Below, piece by piece: positions 53,174 through 62,611 of a stretch of 64,000 nucleotides of DNA; the first letter of the stretch is position 1; the number at the start of each line of letters is the position of its first letter. Both the position numbers and the translations under genes were made by a program. The stretch covers positions 62,001 to 126,000 of the forward strand of contig JAIXSK010000018.1 in the NCBI GenBank assembly GCA_027484725.1, read 5' to 3'. The stretch is from Flavobacterium sp. Its GTDB lineage: Bacteria; Bacteroidota; Bacteroidia; Flavobacteriales; Flavobacteriaceae. Below the pieces are notes generated by a model that was not told the origin of the DNA, ran no database searches, and worked only from the letters and a program-made list of their open reading frames with translations.

Positions 53174-53653
53174 ATGAAAAAAATAGTATTATTAGCTGCA
53201 TTAGCCATTTTTGGGGTAACTACTTCATATGCCCAAGCTAAGAAAACTGCACCTGCCAAAGCATCAGCCAAAGCTGCTCCTGCTAAAGTAGAAACTCCTA
53301 AAGTTGAAGGAGCTGGTATGCTTTTCGAAAACGAAACCATTGATTACGGAACGCTTCCGCACAACGCTGACGGAAAACGCGAATTCGTATTCGTAAACAA
53401 CGGAACAAAACCACTCATTATTACCAACGCCACAGGTTCATGCGGTTGTACTGTTCCATCATTCCCAAAAGAGCCTATTGCTCCGGGTGCTAAAGCGGTG
53501 ATTGGTGTAAAATATGCTACGGATCGCGTAGGTGCTTTCACCAAAACGGTAACTGTAACTTCAAATGCTGAAGGACAACCATCAAAAGTTTTGACCATCA
53601 AAGGAACCATTCTTCCTGATGAGACACCAAAAGATGCTGCTCCAAAAGGATAA
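53174..53653 (+). CDS. DUF1573 exported protein
   Basis: 159 residues with signal peptide ending SYAQ. An Ala/Lys/Pro-rich linker (KKTAPAKASAKAAPAKVETPKVEG) is followed by the DUF1573 immunoglobulin-like domain: FENETIDYGTLPHNADGKREFVFVNNGTKPLIITNATGSCGCTVPSFPKEPIAPGAKAVIGVKYATDRVG. The CGCT motif with paired cysteines is the family mark. Function is unknown, probably periplasmic or surface. Own promoter and terminator. Confidence 0.88.
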   Translation: MKKIVLLAALAIFGVTTSYAQAKKTAPAKASAKAAPAKVETPKVEGAGMLFENETIDYGTLPHNADGKREFVFVNNGTKPLIITNATGSCGCTVPSFPKEPIAPGAKAVIGVKYATDRVGAFTKTVTVTSNAEGQPSKVLTIKGTILPDETPKDAAPKG

Positions 53654-53677
53654 TTCATCCGGCATTTCATAATAAAA

Positions 53678-53706
53678 AAAGCTTCCATACATTTGGGAGC
53701 TTTTTT
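53678..53706 (+). terminator. Intrinsic terminator after the DUF1573 gene
   Basis: AAGCTTCC pairs with GGGAGCTT (one G-T wobble), eight-base loop, six T. Confidence 0.8.
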
Positions 53707-53728
53707 ATTTAATTCAATTTCATTTCAG

Positions 53729-54277
53729 ATGCGAAAACTTGAAACCAACGAACTTCAACGCAAAACAGTAGACGATTTCAAAAAAGCTCAAAAAACGCCG
53801 CTCATCCTGATCTTAGATGACATTCGCAGTCTGAACAACATTGGTTCGGTTTTTAGAACCGCTGATGCTTTTTTACTCGAAAAAATTTATCTCTGCGGCA
53901 TTACTGCTACACCGCCCAACAAAGAAATCCACAAAACCGCTTTGGGGGCTACCGAAACCGTTGATTGGGAACACTGCCCGAGTGTGGTTGAACTTATTGA
54001 AAAACTAAAGTCAGACGGTGTTCAAGTAATGGCCATTGAACAAGTAGAAAACTCAATAATGCTGCAAGACTTCACAGTGCAGGCAAATCAGAAATATGCG
54101 CTGGTTTTTGGAAACGAAGTTTTCGGGGTCAATCAGCAAGCGGTTTCTACCTGCCATGGAACCATTGAAATTCCGCAATTGGGCACCAAGCATTCGCTCA
54201 ATATAGCCGTAAGCGCCGGAATTGTAGTTTGGGATTTGTTCAAAAAGATACATCACTCAACGGGCAACATACGCTGA
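53729..54277 (+). CDS. SpoU/TrmH family RNA 2'-O-methyltransferase
   Basis: 182 residues from MRKLETNELQRKTVDDFKK. The SPOUT knot blocks are DIRSLNNIGSVFRTADAF, LVFGNEVFGVNQQ and IPQLGTKHSLNIAVSAGIVVWDLF. Probably modifies tRNA or 23S rRNA ribose; target cannot be told. An in-frame ATG at 53693 lies in the preceding terminator and is rejected. Its last 25 bases overlap the convergent FolK-dNK gene. Confidence 0.9.
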   Translation: MRKLETNELQRKTVDDFKKAQKTPLILILDDIRSLNNIGSVFRTADAFLLEKIYLCGITATPPNKEIHKTALGATETVDWEHCPSVVELIEKLKSDGVQVMAIEQVENSIMLQDFTVQANQKYALVFGNEVFGVNQQAVSTCHGTIEIPQLGTKHSLNIAVSAGIVVWDLFKKIHHSTGNIR

Positions 54278-55392
54278 ATTTCTTCTAAAATAAAAATGTA
54301 ATCTTCTTGATTTTTGACAAAATCGCGATTTGAAACATCAATGGTCAAGACATTTAAGTCCGTTTGGGTTTTGATGTAATCCAAGTAACCGCGATTGATT
54401 CTGTCTAAATACTCAGCCGGAATTTCTTGTTCATAACTGCGCCCGCGCATTTTGATATTCTCAAGCAAACGCTCAGTATTTTGATACAGATAAATATACA
54501 AATCAGGTTTGGGCATTTCTTTATAGATGATTTCAAAGAGTTTTCGGTACAAACGATACTCGTCATCGGTGAGCGTAACCTTGGCAAAAATGAGCGATTT
54601 AAAAATATGGTAATCTGCAATGATAAAATCTTTGAACAAATCAAACTGCGCCAAATCATCGGCTATTTGCTGGTATCTATCGGCCAAAAAAGACATCTCG
54701 AGCGGAAACGCATATCGGCTTTGATCTTCGTAAAACTTGGGTAAAAACGGATTGTCGGCAAAGCGCTCCAAAACGGTTTTGGCATTAAAATCTTGCGCAA
54801 TGCGGTTGGTCAAAGTAGTTTTACCGGCACCGATATTTCCTTCTATGGCGATGTAATTGAGTTTTTCAAGTGCAATTCTACCCAGCGGAATACGTAAATT
54901 TTGAATGGGTTTGCATTGACTTTTATCTTCTGAGGCTTTGAGGATTTCAGGCAGATACTTTTGCAAAATCGGATGACGCCAATCTAAATTCAAATCGCGC
55001 ATGGGCAACAAGACAAACATACGCTCAGCCATGGCCGGATGCGGCACTTTTAGCGTTTTAGAATCAATGATTTCTTCATCATAAGCAATCATGTCAATAT
55101 CTATAATGCGCGACTGATAACCTTGATTTTCCGACCGAATTCTACCCAAAGACTTCTCAATTTCAAGCAAGTTGCCTAGCAAAACCTCAGCTGAATTCAA
55201 GGTATGCACCATAAGCGCACAATTGTAAAAAGCCGGAGCCTCAAAACCCCAAGATGCCGACTCATACAAGCGCGAAACACGAACCACCGTTGCCGCATGC
55301 ATGTGTATGGCTTCAATAGCTTTTGAAATGTTTTCAAAACGGTCGCCTTGGTTGCTTCCTAATGATAAAATTACCTGATGTTGCGTAGTCAT
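54253..55392 (-). CDS. folK: FolK-deoxynucleoside kinase fusion
   Basis: 379 residues in two domains. Residues about 1-160 are 6-hydroxymethyl-7,8-dihydropterin pyrophosphokinase (folate synthesis): ILSLGSNQGDRFENI, SRLYESASWGFEAPAFYNCALMV, and SRIIDIDMIAYDEE with the catalytic Asp pair. Residues about 175-379 are a second deoxynucleoside kinase: P-loop IEGNIGAGKTTLTNRI, RFADNPFLPKFYED, and MRGRSYEQEIP lid. The DRS motif is replaced: where family members have EDRS-type residues, this one reads IIADYHIFKSLIFA, missing the Arg. Folate-deoxynucleotide coupling is suggested by the pairing. It overlaps the SpoU gene by 25 bases. Confidence 0.93.
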   Translation of the reverse strand: MTTQHQVILSLGSNQGDRFENISKAIEAIHMHAATVVRVSRLYESASWGFEAPAFYNCALMVHTLNSAEVLLGNLLEIEKSLGRIRSENQGYQSRIIDIDMIAYDEEIIDSKTLKVPHPAMAERMFVLLPMRDLNLDWRHPILQKYLPEILKASEDKSQCKPIQNLRIPLGRIALEKLNYIAIEGNIGAGKTTLTNRIAQDFNAKTVLERFADNPFLPKFYEDQSRYAFPLEMSFLADRYQQIADDLAQFDLFKDFIIADYHIFKSLIFAKVTLTDDEYRLYRKLFEIIYKEMPKPDLYIYLYQNTERLLENIKMRGRSYEQEIPAEYLDRINRGYLDYIKTQTDLNVLTIDVSNRDFVKNQEDYIFILEEIQRMLPVE

Positions 55393-55431
55393 ATTAAGCG
55401 CAAATTAAACAAAAGAAATCCAGAATAGCAG

Positions 55432-55476
55432 TATATTTGCAGCGACTGTTAATAAATTTTATAAGCTCTATATTTG
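55432..55476 (+). promoter_or_regulatory. Two tandem -7 boxes before sppA
   Basis: TATATTTG at 55432-55439 and TATATTTG again at 55469-55476, both perfect, 78 and 41 bases before the ATG at 55518. Either or both may be used. Confidence 0.65.
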
Positions 55477-55517
55477 TAACGCTTTAGAGCAATTTTAAAC
55501 TCATACAGAAAAAAATT

Positions 55518-57281
55518 ATGCGTTTTTTAGGCAATGTACTCGCGACCATTACCGGTCTTTTTATTTTTTGCATCATCTTGTTTTTTGGACTACTGGTTTT
55601 GGGCGCTTTGCTGGGCGGAAGTTCTGAATCAACGCCTATTGAATCAAATTCGGTTTTGGTGTTGGATTTATCTGAAATTAGTCATGATTATGCCGGCAAA
55701 TACAACTTCAAAGACTTTGATTATTTTGATGCAAAGCACGATGGGCTTATCAATGTAATTCACGCCATCAAAGCAGCAGCGATTGACCCAGACATTCAAG
55801 GTATTTCTATTTTAAACGACCAATCAAATTTGGGGTTGGCACAAATTAAAGCGGTACGCAGAGCTCTGGAGGAGTTCAAAAAATCCAAAAAATTTGTTTT
55901 GGCCTATAACAACAATTTCTCTCAAAAAGAATATTATTTGAATTCGGTAGCTGATCAAGTGTATATGAATCCTATTGGAGATATGGAATTCAAAGGATTA
56001 TCGTCAGAACTGCTCTTTTTTAAAGATTTCCAAGAAAAATACGGCGTTAAAATGGAAGTTATTCGCCATGGTAAATACAAAAGTGCCGTTGAACCTTTCT
56101 TAGAAAACCAAATGAGCGATGCCAACCGCGAACAAATCACCACTTTGCTCAACTCGGTATGGAATGAAATGTTGGCAGATATTTCAAAAAGCAGAAAAAT
56201 TTCAGTAGAAGAACTCAACAATATAGCAACACATCTTTCGGCGCGAACAGCCCAAATGGCCAAAGAACAAAAACTCATCGATGTCGTTACCTATGAAGAT
56301 GTTTACCACGATCACATCCGCAAATTGCTCAAACTAGAATCTGACGAAAAGTACAACAGCATTTCGGTTTTAGATTATGCGCAAAATATGTCTACTACGG
56401 CGAATCCGGATTCAGGAAAAGATAAAATTGCCGTGGTTTATGCCCAAGGAGATATTGGCTCAGGCGAAGGCGATGTAGATATGGTGGGCGAATTGTCCAT
56501 GCGACGAGCATTGCAAGAAGCGCGCAAAGATGATCGAATTAAAGCCGTGGTCCTCAGAGTTGACTCGCCGGGCGGAAGCGCACTGACTTCTGAACTTATT
56601 TGGCGCGAAGTTGAACTCACCAAAAAAGTAAAACCTGTGGTGGTTTCAATGGGCAATTTGGCCGCTTCGGGCGGATATTATATCTCGTGCGGCGCCAATA
56701 GAATTTTTGCTGAGAACAATACCATTACCGGTTCAATTGGCGTATTTGGGTTGCTTCCGAATTTTTATCAACTCACCAACAGCATGGGTATCCATGCGCA
56801 ACAAGTTGCAACGAATCCCAATGCGAATGAATACAGTGTGTTCTCCCCAATGGCCGAGAACAATCGGTTTTTAGCACAAGAAGGTGTTGAGAAAATTTAC
56901 AACACTTTTGTTGGGCGTGTAGCCGCAGGCAGAAAAATGACTTTTGCGCAAGTAGATGCTATCGGTCAAGGTCGCGTTTGGTCTGGAGCCGATGCGCTCA
57001 AAATTGGTTTGGTCGATCAAATTGGCGGGTTGCCCGATGCAGTTGCTTATGCCGCCTCAATCACCAAAACTAAAAATTACAAAATGCTCAATTTGCCGGT
57101 GTACGAAAAAGATTTTCACGATTGGCTGGGCAAAATGGGTCTTCCGTTTGCGCAAAACAAAGAATCTTTGGTCAAGGAAACCATTGGTGAAGAAGGTTAT
57201 CGCATTTTAGAACGCATCCGAAAAGTACAAAGCAAAAAAGGCGTTCAAGCTTTGATGCCTTATGAAATTGACATTCACTAA
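55518..57281 (+). CDS. sppA: Signal peptide peptidase SppA, long (67 kDa) form
   Basis: 587 residues with one N-terminal membrane anchor (LATITGLFIFCIILFFGLLVL). Cytoplasmic-membrane serine protease that degrades released signal peptides. The duplicated ClpP-like domains carry the dyad Lys188 (HGKYKSAVEPF) in the first half and Ser384 (GNLAASGGYYIS) in the second, as in E. coli SppA. A long leader separates it from two tandem promoters. AsmA-like gene follows at 57326, 44 bases away and on the same strand. Confidence 0.94.
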   Translation: MRFLGNVLATITGLFIFCIILFFGLLVLGALLGGSSESTPIESNSVLVLDLSEISHDYAGKYNFKDFDYFDAKHDGLINVIHAIKAAAIDPDIQGISILNDQSNLGLAQIKAVRRALEEFKKSKKFVLAYNNNFSQKEYYLNSVADQVYMNPIGDMEFKGLSSELLFFKDFQEKYGVKMEVIRHGKYKSAVEPFLENQMSDANREQITTLLNSVWNEMLADISKSRKISVEELNNIATHLSARTAQMAKEQKLIDVVTYEDVYHDHIRKLLKLESDEKYNSISVLDYAQNMSTTANPDSGKDKIAVVYAQGDIGSGEGDVDMVGELSMRRALQEARKDDRIKAVVLRVDSPGGSALTSELIWREVELTKKVKPVVVSMGNLAASGGYYISCGANRIFAENNTITGSIGVFGLLPNFYQLTNSMGIHAQQVATNPNANEYSVFSPMAENNRFLAQEGVEKIYNTFVGRVAAGRKMTFAQVDAIGQGRVWSGADALKIGLVDQIGGLPDAVAYAASITKTKNYKMLNLPVYEKDFHDWLGKMGLPFAQNKESLVKETIGEEGYRILERIRKVQSKKGVQALMPYEIDIH

Positions 57282-57325
57282 TCATAAAAACACAATACCA
57301 TCGTTGTCTGTTTAAACACAAAATC

Positions 57326-59908
57326 ATGGTCAAGAAAATTTTAAAAATTACCGGAATTACGCTGCTTGTTTTATTGCTATTGCTTCTTGCTGCGCCATTT
57401 TTATTCAAAGATCAAATCAAAGCTAAGATTACCCAAGCCATCAATGAACAAGTTGATGCAAAAGTTTCATTTGAAGATGCTGATTTGAGTTTGCTTAAAA
57501 GTTTTCCGCAGGCCAACGTCACAGTTGATAAATTACTCATCATCAACAAAGCGCCTTTTGCCGGAGATACTTTGATCTCAATGGGCGAACTCAACTTGAA
57601 AATGTCGGTCAAAGAACTTTTTAAAGGCGATACTGAACCGATGAACATTGAAGCAATCAGCACTGAAAACGGCCTCATCAATATTTTATTCAATAAAGAC
57701 GGCGTGGGTAATTTTGACATCGCGCTCAAAAATCAAGACGAAAAAGACAACAGCAAAGGCAAACCTTTGGCCTTGAAAATTAAAGAATACAAAGTGACCA
57801 ATTTGCGCTTTAAATACTTTGATGAGCGTTCTAAAATAAAAATGGTCATTGATAGTTTGAACCACAGCGGAACCGGAGATTTCACCAATTCAAAACTTGA
57901 TTTGGTCACACAATCAACCGCCAAAGTTTCGCTTGATATGGACAAGATGAACTATATGAACCGTGTTTCATTATCACTGGACGCTGTTTTGGGCATTGAT
58001 TTAGACCAAAGCAAATATACCTTCAAACAAAACAAAGCGCTGATCAATCAGTTGCCGCTTGAGTTTGACGGATTTATTCAAATGCTTGAAAACGGACAGC
58101 AATACGATTTGACTTTTAAAACACCGACTTCGAGTTTTCAAAACTTTTTGGGCTTGATTCCGTCGGCTTATGCAAGCAACATCAAAGAGGTTAAAACCAC
58201 CGGAGATTTTACCGTAGCGGGGTTTGCCAAAGGTATTTTGTCTGATACGACGATTCCTAAATTCAACATTTCAATTGCTTCAAACAACGCTTCGTTCCAA
58301 TATCCGAATTTGCCCAAATCGGTACAGAACATAGTGATTGACACCAAAATTGTCAATGAAACCGGTCTGGCCAACGACACTTATGTTAACCTGGACCAAC
58401 TGTCGTTTAAAATTGACCAAGATGTTTTTAACGCGCGCGCCAACATTCGCAATTTGGCCGAAAACGCCTTGATTGACGCCACTTTAAAAGGCACCATCAA
58501 CTTAGGAAATTTCTCGAAGGCGTATCCGGTCAAAGTCAAAGTACCGCTGAGTGGAATTTTAACGGCCGACATCCATACTAAATTTGATATGAAATCAGTT
58601 GAAACGAGTCAGTATGAAAAGATGCAAAACTCTGGAAATTTATCGCTGACCGGATTCAAATATGTAGATGATACCAACAAAACCATGAACATCCACAAAG
58701 CTGCGCTGGCTTTTACCAATACGCGCATCAACTTGGAACAACTGGATATGACCACCGGAAAAACCGATATGAAAATAAACGGTGTGCTCGAGAATTTCTA
58801 TGGTTTTATGCTTAAAAAACAAGAACTGAAAGGCAATTTTAACCTGCAATCAAATCAGTTTGCCGTGGCAGACTTTATGTCGGCGGAACCCGCAAAAGCC
58901 GAAACTAAAAAACCGGCTGAAGCAGTAAAGATTCCGGCTTATTTGAATTGTTCACTCACAGCCAAAGCCAATACGGTTTTGTATGATAATTTGGCACTCA
59001 AAAACGTTTCGGGTAAACTCATCATCAAAGATCAAAAAGTAACTTTAGAAAATGTCAAAACAGATATGTTTGGCGGACAAATTCTGGCCAGCGGCGATGT
59101 TTCGACCAAAGAAAAAGTCCCCACCTTTCAAATGAATCTGGGATTGAAAGCGGTAAATATTGACCAAACTTTTACCCAATTAGAAATGCTCAAAAAAATC
59201 GCTCCGATTGCCGAAGTGATCACCGGAAAACTCAATTCAAACATTAAAGTAGCAGGCAACCTGAACGCCAAAGAAATGACCCCAGATTTGAATTCACTCA
59301 GCGGTGACATGGGCGGACAACTCATGGCAGCAACCATTAATCCGGGCAATTCGCAAACACTCAGCAAACTTGGCGAGAACTTTAAGTTTTTAGATTTGAA
59401 AAAAATCAACATCAACGATGTCAAAGCGCTGCTCACTTTTCAAAACGGAAAAGTCAACATCAAACCTTTTGATTTGAAATACCAAGATGTAAAAATGAGC
59501 GTTGGCGGCACCCACGGTTTTGATCAAAACATGAACTACAATGTAAAACTTGATGTTCCGGCTAAATACCTAAGTTATCTGGGGCCCGAAGTCAATAAAT
59601 TGATTTCAAAAATAGCTCCGACCGATGTAAGTAAATTAGACAACATTCCCATCAATGCCTTGCTTTCTGGAAATTTTAAAAATCCGAAGGTAACCACTGA
59701 TATGAAAGCCGGCGTGACTCAATTGGCCTCACAAGTGGCCAAACAACAAAAAGATAAATTGGTCAAACAAGGCACCAATGCACTCGGAGATTGGATCAAC
59801 AAAAACACCAAAACCGACACAACCAAAACCAAAAGTCAAGCTCCGGTAAAAGAAGACATCAAGAAAAAAGCAGGTGATTTGATCAACGGTTTGTTCAACA
59901 AAAAATAA
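57326..59908 (+). CDS. AsmA family large envelope protein
   Basis: 860 residues. One N-terminal membrane helix (ITGITLLVLLLLLLAAPFLF) followed by the AsmA-like chorein-type domain: ALSKSFPQANVTVDKL-type SLLKSFPQANVTVDKLLIINKAPFAGDTLISMGELNLKMSVKELFKG, and a long series of beta-strand repeats, ending with a basic segment. AsmA-like proteins are thought to help move lipids between the membranes. The function here is unproved. Likely co-transcribed with sppA; terminator follows. Confidence 0.88.
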   Translation: MVKKILKITGITLLVLLLLLLAAPFLFKDQIKAKITQAINEQVDAKVSFEDADLSLLKSFPQANVTVDKLLIINKAPFAGDTLISMGELNLKMSVKELFKGDTEPMNIEAISTENGLINILFNKDGVGNFDIALKNQDEKDNSKGKPLALKIKEYKVTNLRFKYFDERSKIKMVIDSLNHSGTGDFTNSKLDLVTQSTAKVSLDMDKMNYMNRVSLSLDAVLGIDLDQSKYTFKQNKALINQLPLEFDGFIQMLENGQQYDLTFKTPTSSFQNFLGLIPSAYASNIKEVKTTGDFTVAGFAKGILSDTTIPKFNISIASNNASFQYPNLPKSVQNIVIDTKIVNETGLANDTYVNLDQLSFKIDQDVFNARANIRNLAENALIDATLKGTINLGNFSKAYPVKVKVPLSGILTADIHTKFDMKSVETSQYEKMQNSGNLSLTGFKYVDDTNKTMNIHKAALAFTNTRINLEQLDMTTGKTDMKINGVLENFYGFMLKKQELKGNFNLQSNQFAVADFMSAEPAKAETKKPAEAVKIPAYLNCSLTAKANTVLYDNLALKNVSGKLIIKDQKVTLENVKTDMFGGQILASGDVSTKEKVPTFQMNLGLKAVNIDQTFTQLEMLKKIAPIAEVITGKLNSNIKVAGNLNAKEMTPDLNSLSGDMGGQLMAATINPGNSQTLSKLGENFKFLDLKKININDVKALLTFQNGKVNIKPFDLKYQDVKMSVGGTHGFDQNMNYNVKLDVPAKYLSYLGPEVNKLISKIAPTDVSKLDNIPINALLSGNFKNPKVTTDMKAGVTQLASQVAKQQKDKLVKQGTNALGDWINKNTKTDTTKTKSQAPVKEDIKKKAGDLINGLFNKK

Positions 59909-59913
59909 ACAAA

Positions 59914-59943
59914 AATGCTCAGAAATTCTCTGGGCATTTTTTT
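59914..59943 (+). terminator. Intrinsic terminator after the AsmA-like gene
   Basis: ATGCTCAGA pairs with TCTGGGCAT (one wobble), five-base loop, seven T. It overlaps the last bases of the convergent DUF2797 gene. Confidence 0.82.
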
Positions 59944-60736
59944 ATAGCTCTATTTGAACCACATAACCTTCAGAACCGCGCACGTTAAAAACAGTTCCGT
60001 CATCAAAAATGAGATATTGACCTTTGATGCCCACAAGTGTTGCAGAAAAATCAGGTGTTTTATCTAAATTCAAACTGTTGACTTTGTTCGGATAAGACAA
60101 AACCGGGTATTCAAGTCGGTACAAATCAGCAGGAGCATTGGTTAAATAGGGCTTGACTTCATCGGGCAACAAATCTTTTACTTTTTCACGCTCAGCGGTT
60201 AAATCCGGACGAATGACTTCATTGGTGAGCATCTTACGCCAATTGGTTTTATCAGAAAAGTGACTTTTTAGTGCGACTTCGGTAATGCCTGCCAAATAGC
60301 GATTCGGAACTTCAACCAGGGCAATGGCCTCTTCGGCACCTTGATCAATCCAACGCGTAGGCACTTGGGTTTTGCGGGTAACCCCTACTTTGATTTCACT
60401 CGAAGCAGCCAAATATACAATATGCGGTTGCAACTGAACTTTAGATTCATAAGCCAAATCGCGGTCAGCAATGCCCAAATGCGCAGTGCTCAGTTCGGGT
60501 TTCATGATCCAATCGCCTACTTCGGGGCTTGAATAAAAGCAGTCGTAGCAAAATCCTTGACGGAAAATCTTCTTTTTCTTACCGCAATGCAAACATTGAT
60601 AACCTTCAAGGTGCAAGTGCATTTTTTTGTTGAGCACTTGGTTGACATTGAGAAATCCATTGTCAAAAACCAAATAATATTGAATGGGATGGGCCAACTC
60701 TGTAGGCATTTTGGTAAGTACTCCGCTGTATCGCAT
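59942..60736 (-). CDS. DUF2797 protein
   Basis: 264 residues from MRYSGVLTKMPTELAHP; ten earlier in-frame codons to 60766 are possible but less likely. A zinc-ribbon-like region near residue 45-70 (CLHCGKKKKIFRQGFCYDCFYSS, four Cys), then KVGVTRKTQVPTRWIDQGAEEAIALVEVPNRYLAGITEVALKSHFSDKTNWRKML, which is the DUF2797 core and resembles a GIY-YIG nuclease-like fold. Function unknown. Divergent from GH3. Confidence 0.85.
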   Translation of the reverse strand: MRYSGVLTKMPTELAHPIQYYLVFDNGFLNVNQVLNKKMHLHLEGYQCLHCGKKKKIFRQGFCYDCFYSSPEVGDWIMKPELSTAHLGIADRDLAYESKVQLQPHIVYLAASSEIKVGVTRKTQVPTRWIDQGAEEAIALVEVPNRYLAGITEVALKSHFSDKTNWRKMLTNEVIRPDLTAEREKVKDLLPDEVKPYLTNAPADLYRLEYPVLSYPNKVNSLNLDKTPDFSATLVGIKGQYLIFDDGTVFNVRGSEGYVVQIEL

Positions 60737-60872
60737 AAGCTTTAAAAGTCTGATAAATCCGCGCAAGGCGTTAGAATTATTCTTATTTTTTTTGTTAATT
60801 TGGAAAGTGTAAAGTTACCGATTTGCTGCAATAATCGATCAGCAAATTGATTTAGCTATTAAACAATCAAAC

Positions 60873-62387
60873 ATGCCGATACCCATCATTAACTCCATCG
60901 CTTCGTGGGTGCTCAAACAGCGCATTCATCAAATCGAACTTTTCCTGAAATATCCGCATGAGGTACAGGAAGAATTGTTGATGAATCTCATTAGATCGGC
61001 TGAAAATACTGTGGTAGGCAAACATTATGACTTTGCCTCGATTCGTTCGTACACCACTTTTAAAGAACGCATTCCGATTTCAACTTATGAAGATCTTGAG
61101 CCGTTTATTGAGCAAACAAGGCGGGGCGATCAAAATATTTTCTGGAACAGTCCGATTAAATGGTTTGCCAAATCAAGCGGAACCACCAACGCCAAGAGCA
61201 AGTTTATTCCGGTAAGCAATGAAGCACTTGAAGATTGCCATTACAAAGGCAGTAAAGATTTGTTGTGTTTGTATTTGAACAACAATGAGAATTCGGGTTT
61301 GTTTATTGGTAAGAGTTTGCGCTTGGGCGGAAGTTCACAAATTTACGAAGACAACAACACCTATTTTGGCGACCTGTCCGCTATTCTTATTGAGAATATG
61401 CCCATGTGGGCCGAATTCAGCAGTACGCCAAGTAACCGAGTATCGCTCATGAGCGAATGGGAATCGAAACTTGCAGCCATCATCAACGAATCAAAAAATG
61501 AGAATGTAACTAGTTTTGCAGGTGTTCCGTCGTGGATGTTGGTTTTGCTCAACAAAACATTAGAAGTCACCGGAAAAAATCATTTGCTTGAACTTTGGCC
61601 AAATCTCGAAGTTTATTTTCACGGCGGAGTGAGTTTTGAACCGTATCGCGAACAGTATAAGAAACTGCTGCCCAGCAATGATTTTAAATACTACGAAATT
61701 TACAATGCTTCAGAAGGTTTCTTTGCCATTCAAGATCAAAATCATTCCAACGACTTGTTGTTGATGTTGGATTACGGAATTTTTTACGAGTTCATCCCGA
61801 TGGATTCCTTTGGGACAGCACATGAAAAGGTCGTCCATTTATCTGAAGTGCAGCTGGGTGTTAACTATGCTTTAATGATCACCACCAATGCCGGATTGTG
61901 GCGTTATTTGGTGGGCGATACGGTTCGGTTTACCTCGCTGAATCCGTACAGAGTGCGCGTTACCGGTCGTACCAAACAGCACATCAATGTCTTTGGCGAA
62001 GAACTCATGGTAGAAAATACAGACCGAGCCCTCTCAAAAGCCTGTCAAATAACACAGACCGAAGTGATTGATTACACGGTGGCTCCTATTTTTATGGACG
62101 GAAAAGCAAAAGGCGCCCACGAATGGATTATTGAATTTCGAGAAAATCCAAAAAATGTAGAAGAATTCAGTCGCATTTTGGATATTGAATTACAGGCCAT
62201 CAACTCTGATTACGAAGCCAAGCGATACAACAATATGACACTTAATCCGTTGGTATTGAACTTGGCCCGTCCGAATTTGTTTTACGATTGGCTCAAAGAC
62301 CGCGGAAAATTAGGCGGTCAGCACAAAATTCCACGTTTGTCTAACACACGGGAATATGTAGAGCAACTCAAAGAACTTTCTATTTAA
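60873..62387 (+). CDS. GH3 family acyl-adenylate ligase
   Basis: 504 residues. The plant GH3 proteins join auxin or jasmonate to amino acids through an acyl-AMP intermediate; bacterial members are of unknown substrate. Blocks: KSSGTTNAKSKFIPVS (ATP loop, AKSSGTTN), ATNSAGLWRY-like MITTNAGLWRYLVGDTVRF, VTGRTKQHINVFGEELMVEN, and NASEGFFAIQDQN. Start at 60873 gives MPIPIINSIASWVLKQR. Nothing adjacent points to a partner amino acid or acid. A 42-residue lipoprotein gene begins ten bases after its stop. Confidence 0.9.
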   Translation: MPIPIINSIASWVLKQRIHQIELFLKYPHEVQEELLMNLIRSAENTVVGKHYDFASIRSYTTFKERIPISTYEDLEPFIEQTRRGDQNIFWNSPIKWFAKSSGTTNAKSKFIPVSNEALEDCHYKGSKDLLCLYLNNNENSGLFIGKSLRLGGSSQIYEDNNTYFGDLSAILIENMPMWAEFSSTPSNRVSLMSEWESKLAAIINESKNENVTSFAGVPSWMLVLLNKTLEVTGKNHLLELWPNLEVYFHGGVSFEPYREQYKKLLPSNDFKYYEIYNASEGFFAIQDQNHSNDLLLMLDYGIFYEFIPMDSFGTAHEKVVHLSEVQLGVNYALMITTNAGLWRYLVGDTVRFTSLNPYRVRVTGRTKQHINVFGEELMVENTDRALSKACQITQTEVIDYTVAPIFMDGKAKGAHEWIIEFRENPKNVEEFSRILDIELQAINSDYEAKRYNNMTLNPLVLNLARPNLFYDWLKDRGKLGGQHKIPRLSNTREYVEQLKELSI

Positions 62388-62396
62388 TAGAGCAAT

Positions 62397-62525
62397 ATGA
62401 AAAAATTTTTGTTTTTGTTTTTTGCTTTGGCTTATCTAACTTCTTGCGGACCACACAGAATGCGTTGCGGCCCGCGCGGCATCTGCCATGAAAAACAAAA
62501 AAACAGTACTTATTCTGTAACATAA
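62397..62525 (+). CDS. 42-residue lipoprotein, below normal size cut-off
   Basis: Reads MKKFLFLFFALAYLTSC, a type II signal peptide with lipobox LTSC (Cys17), then a short basic tail with further cysteines (CGPHRMRCGPRGICHEK). It starts ten bases after the GH3 stop and ends in TAA at 62523-62525. The lipobox, codon use and position make it a likely real gene, although so short that most gene finders skip it. Function unknown. Confidence 0.65.
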   Translation: MKKFLFLFFALAYLTSCGPHRMRCGPRGICHEKQKNSTYSVT

Positions 62526-62611
62526 TTCTTTTTCTTGTGTCTATTGGGCATCATCAATCACCCTAAGCGCTGAGATATTGCTGACGCGCTGCGGAAAAAA
62601 ATCAAATACTC

